From: Terasakiella sp. SH-1
GTDB taxonomy: Bacteria; Pseudomonadota; Alphaproteobacteria; Rhodospirillales; Terasakiellaceae
Assembly: GCF_004564135.1 (NCBI RefSeq)
Contig: NZ_CP038255.1
Coordinates: 1,148,501-1,212,500, forward strand
DNA: 64,000 nt
Direction: 5' to 3'
Shown here: piece by piece, positions 1 to 8,619 of the stretch
Layout: every line of letters starts with the position of its first letter
Position numbering within the stretch: the stretch's first letter is position 1
Made by a program: the position numbers and the translations under genes
The notes under the pieces: model-generated
What the model saw: the letters and a program-made list of their open reading frames with translations, nothing else
Told to the model about the DNA's origin: nothing
Database searches by the model: none

Positions 1-171
1 CTTATCATGGTTAAGGGCGGTCTGCCCGGTGCCAAGGGTGGTTACGTTCTGGTGAAAGATGCTGTTAAGCGTCCGGCACCTGAAGGTCTTCCGTTCCCGG
101 CAGCTGTGAAGTCTGCGCCAGCAGCAGCAGAGGCTCCGGCCGAAGCTGAAGCTGAGACGACTGAGGAATAA
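1..171 (+). CDS. rplC: 50S ribosomal protein L3, C-terminal end (partial)
   Basis: The first 56 codons are in frame with a TAA at 169-171. The peptide begins with the conserved L3 C-terminal pattern ([19 protein letters not shown]), which packs near the peptidyl-transferase centre. It then runs into an acidic Ala/Glu/Pro-rich tail, an extension common in alphaproteobacterial L3. The gene starts upstream of the window. It is followed after 5 nt by rplD, as in the S10 operon. Confidence 0.93.
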   Translation, partial: LIMVKGGLPGAKGGYVLVKDAVKRPAPEGLPFPAAVKSAPAAAEAPAEAEAETTEE

Positions 172-176
172 GTGGC

Positions 177-797
177 ATGAAGTGCGACGTAATTAGTCTT
201 GAAAATAAGAAAGTCGGCGATATTGAGCTGGACGACGCTATCTTTGGCGTTGAGCCGCGTGCTGACATTCTTCACCGTGTGGTAAACTGGCAGTTGGCTC
301 GTCGCCAAGCTGGTACACACAAAGTAAAAACTCGTGGTGAGCTGGCTATCGTGAAAACGAAACCGTTCAAGCAAAAGGGTACTGGTAACGCTCGTCAGGG
401 CTTTAAAGGTGTCACCCAGATGCGTGGCGGTGCGACTGTTCATGGTCCGGTTGTTCGTTCTTACGCACACAACCTGAACAAAAAAGTTCGCAAGCTCGGT
501 CTGAAATGCGCGCTGTCTTCAAAAGCAGCTGGCGGTTCTCTGATCGTTGTTGACGAAGCCAAGCTGGATGCCCCGAAAACAAAAGAAGCTGCTGCTAAGC
601 TGAAAGCTCTGGAGCTGACTTCTGCTTTGTTTATCGATGCAACCGACGTTGATGCCAACTTCCAAAACGCCATTGCCAACATTCCTGGTATTGATGCGTT
701 GCCGAGCCAAGGTGCTAACGTTTACGACATTCTGCGTGCTGACAAATTGGTTCTGACCAAAGGTGCAGTCGAAAAATTGGTGGAGCGCTTGTCATGA
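177..797 (+). CDS. rplD: 50S ribosomal protein L4
   Basis: This 206-residue protein has the usual L4 length. It shows the long basic internal loop (about residues 45-95, with [11 protein letters not shown] and the [10 protein letters not shown] region) that lines the exit tunnel in known ribosomes. In E. coli L4 also represses the S10 operon. Whether that control operates here cannot be judged because the operon leader is outside the window. The gene overlaps rplW by 4 nt (ATGA), implying translational coupling. Confidence 0.96.
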   Translation: MKCDVISLENKKVGDIELDDAIFGVEPRADILHRVVNWQLARRQAGTHKVKTRGELAIVKTKPFKQKGTGNARQGFKGVTQMRGGATVHGPVVRSYAHNLNKKVRKLGLKCALSSKAAGGSLIVVDEAKLDAPKTKEAAAKLKALELTSALFIDATDVDANFQNAIANIPGIDALPSQGANVYDILRADKLVLTKGAVEKLVERLS

Positions 798-1117
798 CAA
801 AATATCTTGCAAGCAAAGTAACCGTTTCTAAAGAACGTGAGTTTGAATTGCTGCGTTCTCCGGTTATCACCGAGAAAGCGACACTGCTGTCAGAACACAA
901 CCAGGTAACATTCCGTGTACCGATGGATGCGAACAAAATTGAAGTTCGCAAAGCGGTTGAGAATGTGTTTGGTGTGAAGGTTACTGCGGTTAATACCATT
1001 ATTACTAAAGGTAAAGCCAAACGTTTCCGTGGCCGCATGGGTCGTCGTTCCGATGTCAAAAAAGCAATCGTGACACTTGCCGAAGGTGAGTCTATCGATG
1101 TGACGACGGGGGTCTAA
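794..1117 (+). CDS. rplW: 50S ribosomal protein L23
   Basis: The 107-residue product has the L23 core: the [13 protein letters not shown] segment near the N-terminus, then [16 protein letters not shown] and the [11 protein letters not shown] loop. L23 sits at the tunnel exit and is the docking site for trigger factor and SRP. Its ATG overlaps the rplD stop. Position between rplD and rplB is the universal order. Confidence 0.96.
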   Translation: MTKYLASKVTVSKEREFELLRSPVITEKATLLSEHNQVTFRVPMDANKIEVRKAVENVFGVKVTAVNTIITKGKAKRFRGRMGRRSDVKKAIVTLAEGESIDVTTGV

Positions 1118-1120
1118 ACC

Positions 1121-1951
1121 ATGGCTTTGAAAAAATTCAAACCGACGACTCCGGGCCAGCGTAGCTTGGTTCTGGTAGATCGTTCCGATCTGTACAAAGG
1201 CAAACCGGTCAAAGCATTGACTGAGGGCCTGCGTAAGAGCGGCGGTCGTAACAACACAGGTCGTATTACATCTCGCCGTATCGGTGGTGGTCATAAGCGT
1301 CGTTATCGCTTCATCGACTTTAAACGTAATGCGAAATTTGATGTTCCGGCTACAGTAGAGCGTCTTGAGTACGATCCTAACCGTACAGCCTTTATTGCTC
1401 TTATCCGCTACGAAGACGGGGAACTGTCTTACATCATCGCACCGCAACGTCTGCAAGTTGGCGACACTGTTGTTGCTGGCGAGCGCGTGGACGTAAAACC
1501 GGGTAATGCTATGCCTTTGGCAAACATTCCGGTTGGTACCATCATTCATAACGTCGAAATGAAGCCTGGTAAGGGTGCTCAGATCGCACGTTCTGCCGGT
1601 ACTTACGTTCAGCTCGTTGGTAAAGACCAGGGTTACGCTCAGCTTCGTCTCGGTTCTGGCGAGGTTCGCCTGGTCCGTGGTGAGTGCATGGCAACTATCG
1701 GCGCTGTTTCCAACCCGGACAACCAAAACGCTAAGCTCGGTAAAGCCGGTCGTAGCCGTTGGTTGGGCAAACGCCCATCTGTCCGTGGTGTGGCAATGAA
1801 CCCTGTCGATCACCCACATGGTGGTGGTGAAGGTCGCACCTCTGGTGGCCGTCATCCGGTTACACCTTGGGGTAAACCGACTAAGGGTAAGCGCACTCGT
1901 AGCAACAAGAAGACGGACGCGTTGATTATGCGCAGCCGTCATAAGAAATAG
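1121..1951 (+). CDS. rplB: 50S ribosomal protein L2
   Basis: This 276-residue protein is a full-length L2. It contains GGGHKRRYR at about residues 54-62 and the near-invariant [14 protein letters not shown] segment near residue 225-238. The latter holds the histidine long implicated in peptidyl-transferase centre assembly. It ends in a basic tail. It begins 3 nt after rplW, and a GGAGG-type ribosome site before rpsS overlaps its end. Confidence 0.97.
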   Translation: MALKKFKPTTPGQRSLVLVDRSDLYKGKPVKALTEGLRKSGGRNNTGRITSRRIGGGHKRRYRFIDFKRNAKFDVPATVERLEYDPNRTAFIALIRYEDGELSYIIAPQRLQVGDTVVAGERVDVKPGNAMPLANIPVGTIIHNVEMKPGKGAQIARSAGTYVQLVGKDQGYAQLRLGSGEVRLVRGECMATIGAVSNPDNQNAKLGKAGRSRWLGKRPSVRGVAMNPVDHPHGGGEGRTSGGRHPVTPWGKPTKGKRTRSNKKTDALIMRSRHKK

Positions 1952-1962
1952 GAGGTCGGCTC

Positions 1963-2241
1963 ATGGCTCGTTCCGTATGGAAAGGACCGTTTGTTGACGG
2001 CTATCTGCTTACTAAAGCAGAGAAGGCGCGTGAGTCCGGTCGCAATGATGTCATTAAGACATGGTCGCGTCGTTCCACTATCCTGCCGCAATTTGTAGGC
2101 CTCACATTTGGTGTCTACAACGGTAACAAATTTATCCCGGTTTTGGTGACAGAAGACATGATCGGTCACAAGTTTGGTGAATTCTCACCGACTCGTACCT
2201 ATTATGGTCACGCAGCCGACAAGAAAGCCAAAAGGAAGTAA
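1963..2241 (+). CDS. rpsS: 30S ribosomal protein S19
   Basis: The 92 residues start [16 protein letters not shown] and contain [20 protein letters not shown], both diagnostic of S19 in the 30S head. It has a strong AGGAGG ribosome site at 1950-1955. The intergenic distance to rplV is 3 nt. Confidence 0.97.
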   Translation: MARSVWKGPFVDGYLLTKAEKARESGRNDVIKTWSRRSTILPQFVGLTFGVYNGNKFIPVLVTEDMIGHKFGEFSPTRTYYGHAADKKAKRK

Positions 2242-2244
2242 GTT

Positions 2245-2625
2245 ATGGGTAAGAAAAAGGCAGATCGTCGCCTTGCCGATAACGAGGCAATGGCTCGCGC
2301 CAAAATGATCCGTGTCAGCCCGCAAAAGCTGAACCTGGTCTGTGCCTCTATCCGTGGCAAAAGCGCTTCTTCTGCGGTTGCAGAACTGGCATTTTCCAAA
2401 CGTCGTGTCGCTAAAGACGTTAAGGCGGTTCTGGAATCTGCTATTGCAAACGCTGAGAACAACCACCAGCTCGACGTTGACAACCTGTTTGTCGCAGAAG
2501 CCTCTGTAGGTCGTGCTATGGTCATGAAACGCTGGAAAGCACGTGCTCGTGGCCGTGTTGGCAAAATCATGAAACCTTGGTCAAACATGCGCATCATTTT
2601 GCGTGAACGTGAGGAGACAGCATAA
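2245..2625 (+). CDS. rplV: 50S ribosomal protein L22
   Basis: The 126-residue product matches L22. It has a basic N-terminus, the [12 protein letters not shown]-type segment (here [11 protein letters not shown], about residue 22), and the C-terminal [19 protein letters not shown] hairpin. That hairpin reaches into the exit tunnel and is the site of macrolide-resistance changes in other species. The TAA stop overlaps the rpsC ATG by one base. Confidence 0.97.
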   Translation: MGKKKADRRLADNEAMARAKMIRVSPQKLNLVCASIRGKSASSAVAELAFSKRRVAKDVKAVLESAIANAENNHQLDVDNLFVAEASVGRAMVMKRWKARARGRVGKIMKPWSNMRIILREREETA

Positions 2626-3311
2626 TGGGTCAGAAGGTAAACCCGATTGGTCTGCGCCTCGGGATCAACCGTACATGGGAATCCCGTTGGTACGCTGATA
2701 AAGGCGATTATGCTGGCAAACTGCACCAAGACCTTGAACTGCGTGAGTTGATCAAAAAAGAACTCGCACAGGCAGGTGTTGCGAAGGTTGTCATCGAACG
2801 TCCGGCAAAGCGTGCTCGCATTACAATTCACACGGCTCGTCCGGGTGTTGTAATCGGCAAAAAAGGCCAAGACATCGAAAAACTGCGTCAGCGTCTGTCT
2901 AAAATGACTGGCAATGACGTTCGTTTGAACATCGTTGAAATCCGCAAGCCGGAATTGGACGCACAACTGGTTGCTGACTCTATTGCTCAACAGCTGGAAC
3001 GTCGTGTTTCTTTCCGTCGTGCGATGAAACGTTCTGTTCAGTCTGCTATGCGCCTTGGTGCACTCGGTATTCGTATCAACTGTTCCGGCCGTCTGGGCGG
3101 TGCTGAGATCGCGCGTACTGAATGGTATCGTGAAGGCCGTGTTCCGCTGCACACACTGCGTGCAAACGTTGATTACGGGACTTCTACAGGTCACACGACT
3201 TATGGTGCGTGTGGTGTGAAAGTCTGGATCTTCAAAGGCGAAATCATGGAACACGATCCGATGGCAGTTGAAAAACTGTCTGCTGATGCGCAGCCGGCTC
3301 AGGCTCGCTAA
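2625..3311 (+). CDS. rpsC: 30S ribosomal protein S3
   Basis: This 228-residue protein is full-length S3. It has [13 protein letters not shown] at the start and a KH domain with [14 protein letters not shown] (about residues 76-90). It also has the S3 C-terminal domain with [19 protein letters not shown] and [19 protein letters not shown]3 forms part of the mRNA entry channel. It is coupled to rplV by a TAATG overlap. Confidence 0.97.
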   Translation: MGQKVNPIGLRLGINRTWESRWYADKGDYAGKLHQDLELRELIKKELAQAGVAKVVIERPAKRARITIHTARPGVVIGKKGQDIEKLRQRLSKMTGNDVRLNIVEIRKPELDAQLVADSIAQQLERRVSFRRAMKRSVQSAMRLGALGIRINCSGRLGGAEIARTEWYREGRVPLHTLRANVDYGTSTGHTTYGACGVKVWIFKGEIMEHDPMAVEKLSADAQPAQAR

Positions 3312-3325
3312 GGGAGAGGTTAATC

Positions 3326-3745
3326 ATGTTATTGCCAAAACGTACAAAGTTCCGCAAACAGCATAAAGGCCGTATTAAAGGCAATGCGAAGGGCGGTTCT
3401 ACTTTGAACTTCGGGACTTATGGCTTGAAAGCTTTGACTCCTGAGCGTGTTACGTCTCGTCAAATCGAAGCTGCGCGTCGTGCTATGACCCGTCACATGA
3501 AACGTACAGGTCGTGTATGGATCCGTATCTTCCCTGACGTGCCTGTTTCCAAAAAACCTGCTGAAGTCCGTATGGGTAAAGGTAAAGGTTCACCGGAATT
3601 CTGGGCTTGTAAGGTAAAGCCGGGCCGTATCATGTTTGAAATCGAAGGTGTTCCGCAGGATGTAGCGCGTCGCGCTATGGAATTGGCTTCTGCCAAGTTG
3701 CCGGTACGCACTCGCTTCGTAACCCGTTTGGGTGAAGGAGAGTAA
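3326..3745 (+). CDS. rplP: 50S ribosomal protein L16
   Basis: The 139 residues begin [16 protein letters not shown] and include the [19 protein letters not shown] segment with the conserved arginine that YcfD-type oxygenases hydroxylate in E. coli. L16 contacts A-site tRNA. A GGGAGAGG ribosome site sits at 3312-3319. The end overlaps the ribosome site of rpmC. Confidence 0.97.
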   Translation: MLLPKRTKFRKQHKGRIKGNAKGGSTLNFGTYGLKALTPERVTSRQIEAARRAMTRHMKRTGRVWIRIFPDVPVSKKPAEVRMGKGKGSPEFWACKVKPGRIMFEIEGVPQDVARRAMELASAKLPVRTRFVTRLGEGE

Positions 3746-3746
3746 G

Positions 3747-3932
3747 ATGAAGGCTGCAGAAATCCGTTCCAAAAGCTCTGACGAGCTGAAGGATGAGCTG
3801 CTGAAACTGCGTAAAGAAGCGTTTAACCTGCGCTTCCAGGCAGCCAGCGGTCAATTGGAAAACACAGCTCGTGTCCGTCAGGTACGTCGCGATATCGCAC
3901 GTATTAAGACGGTCATCGGCGAAAAAGCCTAA
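3747..3932 (+). CDS. rpmC: 50S ribosomal protein L29
   Basis: I place the start at the ATG at 3747, giving 61 residues beginning [19 protein letters not shown] at 3734-3742 is well placed for it. An upstream in-frame start at 3732 would put that site inside the gene. The product is a short two-helix protein with [19 protein letters not shown], the L29 core that sits by L23 at the tunnel exit. Confidence 0.95.
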   Translation: MKAAEIRSKSSDELKDELLKLRKEAFNLRFQAASGQLENTARVRQVRRDIARIKTVIGEKA

Positions 3933-3943
3933 GGAGCAAAGTG

Positions 3944-4180
3944 ATGCCTAAACGTATCCTCCAAGGCGTTGTTGTTAGCGACAAACAAGAAAAGACTGTT
4001 GTGGTGAAAGTAGAACGCCGCTTTATGCACCCGCTCTACAAAAAGTTCATCAAGCGCTCTAAGAAGTATGCCGCGCACGACGAGAACAATCAGTTCAAAA
4101 TTGGTGACGCAGTGAAAATTGTGGAAACCAAACCTATTTCCAAGAATAAAACTTGGGAAGTGGTTATCGAGGAAGCCTAA
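3944..4180 (+). CDS. rpsQ: 30S ribosomal protein S17
   Basis: The 78-residue product starts [21 protein letters not shown] chose the ATG at 3944 over a GTG at 3941 because AAGGAG at 3931-3936 lies 7 nt upstream. It has the S17 OB-fold pattern with [18 protein letters not shown]. The stop codon is part of the terminator stem at 4171-4194, so translation to the end would compete with terminator folding. Confidence 0.95.
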   Translation: MPKRILQGVVVSDKQEKTVVVKVERRFMHPLYKKFIKRSKKYAAHDENNQFKIGDAVKIVETKPISKNKTWEVVIEEA

Positions 4181-4203
4181 GCCGTTAGGCTTCCTCTTTT
4201 TTA
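4171..4203 (+). terminator. Intrinsic terminator overlapping the rpsQ stop
   Basis: GGAAGCCTAA (4171-4180) and TTAGGCTTCC (4185-4194) form a perfect 10-bp stem with a GCCG loop, followed by TCTTTTTT. The form is a textbook rho-independent terminator, yet it lies in the middle of the ribosomal cluster. The left arm includes the last codons and stop of rpsQ, so a terminating ribosome would cover it. Confidence 0.85.
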
Positions 4204-4227
4204 GACAGCATGTATCGCTGATAAGTC

Positions 4228-4256
4228 TTGACTCTTGGGTCCTAAGAGATTAGGTA
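4228..4256 (+). promoter_or_regulatory. Candidate spc promoter (weak)
   Basis: TTGACT at 4228-4233 is a good -35 match. Seventeen nt further lies only a poor -10 (TAGGTA, 4251-4256). E. coli has its spc promoter in this same rpsQ-rplN gap, and a promoter is expected downstream of the terminator at 4171. The exact boxes are uncertain. Confidence 0.3.
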
Positions 4257-4303
4257 TCCGGACCTCATGACATAAAAGTGTTACTTGTATGTCTGATGAA
4301 TAG

Positions 4304-4335
4304 GGAAGCCTAAGTATTTAGGCTTCCTTAATTTC
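4304..4335 (+). terminator. Second hairpin with the same stem, before rplN
   Basis: GGAAGCCTAA (4304-4313), loop GTAT, TTAGGCTTCC (4318-4327), then TTAATTT. The stem is base-for-base that of the terminator at 4171, with a different loop and a poorer T-run. It lies about 40 nt upstream of rplN, so it would be in the spc leader RNA. It could be a leaky attenuator or the product of a local duplication. Confidence 0.6.
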
Positions 4336-4366
4336 GTGACCAAGGATCTAGATAAGGGAAAATTCT

Positions 4367-4735
4367 ATGATTCAGATGCAAACCAACTTGGACGTGGCGG
4401 ATAACTCCGGTGCACGCCGAGTGCAGTGCATCAAGGTTCTCGGTGGTTCCAAGCGCCGTTGGGCTTCTGTGGGCGACGTTATCGTCGTTTCCGTTAAAGA
4501 AGCTATTCCGCGCGGTCGTGTGAAAAAAGGTGACGTGCATCGCGCCGTTATCGTTCGCACAGCCAAGGACATCCGTCGCCCTGATGGCTCTGTAATTCGT
4601 TTCGATAAGAACGCTGCTGTTTTGATCAACAAAAACGGCGAACCTATCGGTACACGTATCTTTGGCCCAGTTACACGTGAGCTTCGCTCTCGTAACTATA
4701 TGAAGATCGTCTCCCTAGCTCCGGAGGTGCTCTGA
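4367..4735 (+). CDS. rplN: 50S ribosomal protein L14
   Basis: The 122 residues begin [23 protein letters not shown] and contain [14 protein letters not shown] and [11 protein letters not shown], all typical of L14. It is the first gene of the spc segment, after a 186-nt gap that carries two hairpins. It is followed directly by rplX after 1 nt. Confidence 0.97.
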   Translation: MIQMQTNLDVADNSGARRVQCIKVLGGSKRRWASVGDVIVVSVKEAIPRGRVKKGDVHRAVIVRTAKDIRRPDGSVIRFDKNAAVLINKNGEPIGTRIFGPVTRELRSRNYMKIVSLAPEVL

Positions 4736-4736
4736 T

Positions 4737-5054
4737 ATGGCAGCCAAGATTAAAAAGGGCGATAACGTTATCGTTCTGACCGGTAAAGACAAGGGCAAGC
4801 AAGGCGAAGTCCTCAGCGTAAACCCATCTGCTGCCAAAGCTGTAGTGCAAGGCATCAATATGGTGAAGCGCCACACGAAGCCGACCCAGTTCCAAGCCGG
4901 CGGTATCGTTGAAAAAGAAGCCGCAATTGCTCTGTCCAACATTGCGATTGTTGATCCTAAAGAAGGCAAAGCAACTCGCGTTGGCTTCAAAACTCTCGAA
5001 GACGGCAAGAAAGTACGCGTTGCGAAACTTTCTGGCGAAGTCATCGACAGCTAA
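4737..5054 (+). CDS. rplX: 50S ribosomal protein L24
   Basis: The 105-residue product has an N-terminal KOW motif ([21 protein letters not shown], about residues 4-24) and the [11 protein letters not shown] segment, the L24 signature. L24 is an early assembly protein of the 50S subunit. Only one base separates it from rplN. Confidence 0.97.
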   Translation: MAAKIKKGDNVIVLTGKDKGKQGEVLSVNPSAAKAVVQGINMVKRHTKPTQFQAGGIVEKEAAIALSNIAIVDPKEGKATRVGFKTLEDGKKVRVAKLSGEVIDS

Positions 5055-5065
5055 GGGATTGGATA

Positions 5066-5605
5066 ATGGCTCGTCTTAAAGAAGTATATAATTCTAAAAT
5101 CCGTGGTGAGATGAAAGAAGAGTTCGGTTATGCAAATGAAATGCAGATCCCGAAACTCGAGAAAATCGTCGTAAACATGGGTGTGGGTGAAGCTGCCCAG
5201 GACAAGAAGAAAATCGAAGCAGCGGTTGCTGAACTTGAAGCAATCACTGGCCAGAAAGCGATTAAAACCAAAGCGACTAAATCCATCGCCGGCTTCAAGC
5301 TGCGTGAAGGTCAAGTGGTTGGGGCAAAAGTTACGCTGCGTCGTAACCAAATGTTCGAATTCATGGATCGCCTGGTGAATATCGCTCTTCCGCGTGTTCG
5401 TGACTTCCGTGGTCTGAATGGCAAGTCTTTCGATGGTCGTGGTAACTACGCCATGGGGATCAAAGAACAAATCGTATTCCCGGAAATCGACTACGATAAA
5501 GTAGACGCAATCCGTGGTATGGACATCGTAATCTGCACAACGGCGAATACTGACGACGAAGCACGCTCTTTGTTGGCTAAATTCGACATGCCGTTCGCGA
5601 AGTAA
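5066..5605 (+). CDS. rplE: 50S ribosomal protein L5
   Basis: This 179-residue L5 has [11 protein letters not shown] near the start, [11 protein letters not shown], the [19 protein letters not shown] block and [16 protein letters not shown]5 binds 5S rRNA together with L18 and L25. Spacing to both neighbours is short (11 and 20 nt). Confidence 0.97.
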   Translation: MARLKEVYNSKIRGEMKEEFGYANEMQIPKLEKIVVNMGVGEAAQDKKKIEAAVAELEAITGQKAIKTKATKSIAGFKLREGQVVGAKVTLRRNQMFEFMDRLVNIALPRVRDFRGLNGKSFDGRGNYAMGIKEQIVFPEIDYDKVDAIRGMDIVICTTANTDDEARSLLAKFDMPFAK

Positions 5606-5625
5606 CGATAGAAGGATATTTAGTT

Positions 5626-5931
5626 ATGGCTAAAGCAAGTGCTATCGATAAAAACAAAAAGCGCGAACGTAAAGTAGCGAAATACGCTCAAAAGCGCGCT
5701 GAGTTGAAAGCGATCATCATGAACCGTGACCTTCCGGGCGAAGAGCGTATGGCTGCTCAGTTTAAACTGAACGCTATGCCGCGCGATGCGTCTGCAAGCC
5801 GCGTTCGTCTACGTTGTGAAGTAACCGGCCGCCCGCGCGGCAACTACCGTAAGTTCAAAATGTGTCGTATTAAATTCCGCGACCTGGCTTCAATCGGTAG
5901 CTTGCCTGGTGTGGTTAAGTCGAGCTGGTAA
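5626..5931 (+). CDS. rpsN: 30S ribosomal protein S14, zinc-free type
   Basis: The 101 residues start [16 protein letters not shown] and end with [22 protein letters not shown], the long S14 form. The short zinc form has two CxxC pairs, which are absent here, so the gene is the zinc-independent type. A single copy is seen in the window. Confidence 0.96.
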   Translation: MAKASAIDKNKKRERKVAKYAQKRAELKAIIMNRDLPGEERMAAQFKLNAMPRDASASRVRLRCEVTGRPRGNYRKFKMCRIKFRDLASIGSLPGVVKSSW

Positions 5932-5943
5932 GGAGATACGATC

Positions 5944-6342
5944 ATGTCTATGTCAGATCCCTTAGGGGATATGCTGACCCGTATCCGTAACGGTCAACAA
6001 GCAAACAAAAGCGCTGTAAATGCGCCGGCGTCCAAGCTTCGTGCGAACGTTCTGGAAGTATTGAAACGGGAAGGTTACATTCGTGGTTTTGAAAAAGTAA
6101 CTGGCGATGCCGGCTTTGATGAACTGCGTATTGAACTGAAATACTACGATGGCAAGCCTGTCATCTCTCAAATCAAGCGTGTGTCTACACCGGGTCGCCG
6201 TGTGTATTCTGGCGTTAGCGATTTGCCGAAGGTTTTCAATGGCCTGGGTATTTCCATTTTGACTACACCACGCGGTGTAATGTCTGATGCAGAAGCTCGT
6301 GACGCCAACGTTGGCGGCGAGATCCTCTGCACGGTCTTCTAA
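5944..6342 (+). CDS. rpsH: 30S ribosomal protein S8
   Basis: The 132-residue product begins [18 protein letters not shown], matching the start of S8 in E. coli (MSMQDP), which supports the first ATG. The conserved C-terminus with [22 protein letters not shown] is present. In E. coli S8 represses the spc operon by binding the rplE start region. I did not model such a site here. Confidence 0.97.
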   Translation: MSMSDPLGDMLTRIRNGQQANKSAVNAPASKLRANVLEVLKREGYIRGFEKVTGDAGFDELRIELKYYDGKPVISQIKRVSTPGRRVYSGVSDLPKVFNGLGISILTTPRGVMSDAEARDANVGGEILCTVF

Positions 6343-6356
6343 GGAGGGAGCATACT

Positions 6357-6890
6357 ATGTCACGTATTGGTAAGCACCCTGTAGAAGTACCTTCTGGCGT
6401 TACTGTGACTGTAAACGGTCAAGATGTTGTCGCTAAAGGTAAGAACGGTGAGTTGACTTTCACTGTAATGGACGAAGTTGCTGTTTCTCAAGAAGACGGC
6501 AAAGTTGTTGTTGCACCGAAAAACGATTCCCGTCGTGCCCGTCAAATGTGGGCAACAGCCCGCACACGTATCAACAATCTGGTCATTGGTGTGAACGAAG
6601 GTTTCTCCAAGGAACTGGAAATCCAAGGCGTCGGTTATCGTGCCGCCGTTAAGGGTTCCAACCTGGAACTACAACTGGGTTTCTCCCATGACGTAATCGT
6701 GCCGATTCCGTCTGACCTGAAGATTGCTTGTCCTTCACAAACAGAGATCACGATCTCTGGCGCGGATAAACAGAAGGTCGGTCAGATCGCTGCTGAAATC
6801 CGTGGGTATCGTCCGCCGGAACCTTACAAAGGTAAAGGTGTACGTTACAAGGGTGAGTACATCCTTCGTAAGGAAGGGAAGAAGAAGTAA
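6357..6890 (+). CDS. rplF: 50S ribosomal protein L6
   Basis: This 177-residue L6 consists of two alpha/beta repeats. It has [17 protein letters not shown] at the start, then [21 protein letters not shown] and the C-terminal signature [22 protein letters not shown] at 6342-6349 is a strong ribosome site. The stop overlaps the rplR ATG by one base. Confidence 0.97.
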   Translation: MSRIGKHPVEVPSGVTVTVNGQDVVAKGKNGELTFTVMDEVAVSQEDGKVVVAPKNDSRRARQMWATARTRINNLVIGVNEGFSKELEIQGVGYRAAVKGSNLELQLGFSHDVIVPIPSDLKIACPSQTEITISGADKQKVGQIAAEIRGYRPPEPYKGKGVRYKGEYILRKEGKKK

Positions 6891-7252
6891 TGTTAAGTTC
6901 AAAACAACTTCAGGAACGTCGCAAATCCCGCGTACGTTACCAAATCCGCCAACGCGCTACTGGTCGTCCGCGTCTGTCGGTTTTCCGTTCCAGCAAACAC
7001 ATCTATGCTCAAATCATCGACGACGCCCAGGGCGTTACGCTGGTTGCAGCATCTTCCATTGAGAAAGATCTTAAAGGAAGCTTGAAAACTGGTGCAGACA
7101 AAGATGCCGCTTCTAAGGTGGGTGCTTTGGTTGCTGAGCGCGCTGTCGCTGCCGGTATCAAGGATGTCGTCTTCGATCGTGGTGGCTACCGCTATCATGG
7201 GCGTGTGAAAGCTTTGGCTGACGCGGCTCGTGAAGCTGGTCTGTCGTTCTAA
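6890..7252 (+). CDS. rplR: 50S ribosomal protein L18
   Basis: The 120 residues include [18 protein letters not shown] and [26 protein letters not shown], the two L18 hallmarks. L18 delivers 5S rRNA to the large subunit. It is translationally coupled to rplF through TAATG. Confidence 0.97.
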   Translation: MLSSKQLQERRKSRVRYQIRQRATGRPRLSVFRSSKHIYAQIIDDAQGVTLVAASSIEKDLKGSLKTGADKDAASKVGALVAERAVAAGIKDVVFDRGGYRYHGRVKALADAAREAGLSF

Positions 7253-7266
7253 AGGAAGAATGAGAT

Positions 7267-7857
7267 ATGGCACGTAATCCTAAAGAAAACTCTCGCGGTA
7301 AAGGCCGTGGCAAAGATAAGGCTCAGGAACAAGATTCTGACCTGATCGATAAGCTCGTCGGCATTAACCGTGTCGCTAAGGTGGTCAAAGGTGGCCGTCG
7401 TTTCTCATTTGCTGCTATGGTCGTCGTTGGTGATGGTCGTGGTCGTGTCGGTTTCGGCACGGGTAAAGCACGTGAGGTTCCGGAAGCTATCCGTAAGGCA
7501 ACCGATCAAGCTAAACGTAACATGATCCGCGTTCCGCTTCGCGAAGGTCGTACACTTCACCATGATGTGAAGGGTCACTTCGGCGCAGGTAAAGTTATCC
7601 TGCGTGCTGCACCGTCTGGTACTGGTATCATCGCCGGTGGCCCGATGCGTGCAGTTTTCGAAACAATGGGCGTACAAGACGTTGTTGCGAAGTCTCAGGG
7701 TACACAGAACCCGCAGAACATGATTAAGGCAACTTTTGATGCGCTGAAGAATTCTTATTCTCCGCGTTCCATTGCTTCCAAGCGTGGTAAGAAAGTTGGT
7801 GAAATCGTTGCTCGTCGCGACTCTAGTGCTGCTGCCGCTGCTGCTGCAAAGGAGTAA
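7267..7857 (+). CDS. rpsE: 30S ribosomal protein S5
   Basis: This 196-residue S5 has a double-stranded RNA-binding-like N-domain ([34 protein letters not shown]) and a C-domain with [16 protein letters not shown]. It is longer than E. coli S5 (167) through a lysine-rich N-terminal leader and an Ala-rich tail. S5 affects decoding accuracy. Confidence 0.97.
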   Translation: MARNPKENSRGKGRGKDKAQEQDSDLIDKLVGINRVAKVVKGGRRFSFAAMVVVGDGRGRVGFGTGKAREVPEAIRKATDQAKRNMIRVPLREGRTLHHDVKGHFGAGKVILRAAPSGTGIIAGGPMRAVFETMGVQDVVAKSQGTQNPQNMIKATFDALKNSYSPRSIASKRGKKVGEIVARRDSSAAAAAAAKE

Positions 7858-7863
7858 TGAGAC

Positions 7864-8049
7864 ATGGCTGATAAGAAAACCGTTAAAGTGCAACAGGTCG
7901 GTAGCCCGATCGGTCGCAGAAACGATCAGCGCGCAACGCTGGTTGGCCTTGGTTTGAACAAGATCAATCGTGTTTCTGAACTGGAAGATACTCCTTCTGT
8001 TCGTGGCATGATTGCTAAAGTTCAGCATCTCGTGAAAATCGTTGAGTAA
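7864..8049 (+). CDS. rpmD: 50S ribosomal protein L30
   Basis: The 61-residue product contains [22 protein letters not shown] and the C-terminal [14 protein letters not shown], typical of the short bacterial L30. The TAA stop forms the first bases of the hairpin at 8048-8067. Confidence 0.95.
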   Translation: MADKKTVKVQQVGSPIGRRNDQRATLVGLGLNKINRVSELEDTPSVRGMIAKVQHLVKIVE

Positions 8050-8075
8050 GGTGTGATTTCACACCTTCCTCTTTT
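8048..8075 (+). terminator. Terminator-like hairpin at the rpmD stop
   Basis: AAGGTGTGA (8048-8056) and TCACACCTT (8059-8067) pair around a tiny TT centre, realistically 8 bp with a 4-nt loop. CCTCTTTTT follows. As at rpsQ, the stem begins in the stop codon and the T-run has the same CCTCTTTTT form. Some read-through into rplO and secY must be assumed unless a promoter lies downstream. Confidence 0.7.
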
Positions 8076-8112
8076 TCGATAAATTACGAGAAACTTTAAA
8101 GGATTTTGAAAC

Positions 8113-8574
8113 ATGAAACTCAATGAGCTTCGTGACAATGATGGCGCTAGAAAGTCTCGCATGCGTGTGGGCCGTGGTATCGGTTCGGGCAAAGGCAAAA
8201 CATCTACGCGTGGTCAAAAAGGTCAAAAAGCCCGCAACACGGTTGCTGTAGGCTTTGAAGGCGGTCAAATGCCGCTGTATCGTCGCTTGCCGAAGCGTGG
8301 CTTTAACAACATCTTCCGCAAGGAATACGCTGTTGTTAACGTCGGTCGCATTCAAAAAGCGGTTGATGCTGGTAAAATCAAAGACGGTGATACTGTCAAC
8401 ATCGAGGTTCTCAAGGCTGCTGGCCTGGTGAACCGTATTAAGGACGGCGTTCGTCTCCTTAATAAAGGTGAGATCACTGCTAAGGTTAAGGTTGAAGTTA
8501 ACAGTGCTTCTGCTTCTGCAATCGCTGCCGTTGAAAAGGCTGGTGGTTCTGTAAGCGTTGACGCTGCTGAATAA
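8113..8574 (+). CDS. rplO: 50S ribosomal protein L15
   Basis: The 153 residues begin [31 protein letters not shown], with the Gly-rich basic N-terminus of L15. [17 protein letters not shown] follows. The C-terminal half holds the repeated-alpha region ending in a short acidic stretch. AAAGGA at 8098-8103 precedes the ATG. The gene is separated from rpmD by the hairpin described above. Confidence 0.96.
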   Translation: MKLNELRDNDGARKSRMRVGRGIGSGKGKTSTRGQKGQKARNTVAVGFEGGQMPLYRRLPKRGFNNIFRKEYAVVNVGRIQKAVDAGKIKDGDTVNIEVLKAAGLVNRIKDGVRLLNKGEITAKVKVEVNSASASAIAAVEKAGGSVSVDAAE

Positions 8575-8619
8575 ACCGACTTCGATTTTCGGACCAAGTA
8601 TTAAGTCCAGGGGACCGTT

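Noticed and set aside
890-1942. Long minus-strand open frame opposite rplW and rplB
   Set aside because: Antisense shadow of highly expressed ribosomal genes with skewed codon use; no family resemblance and no ribosome site.
2208-3254. Long minus-strand open frame opposite rplV and rpsC
   Set aside because: Same cause: codon bias of the true genes leaves the antisense frame open; composition is unlike a protein.
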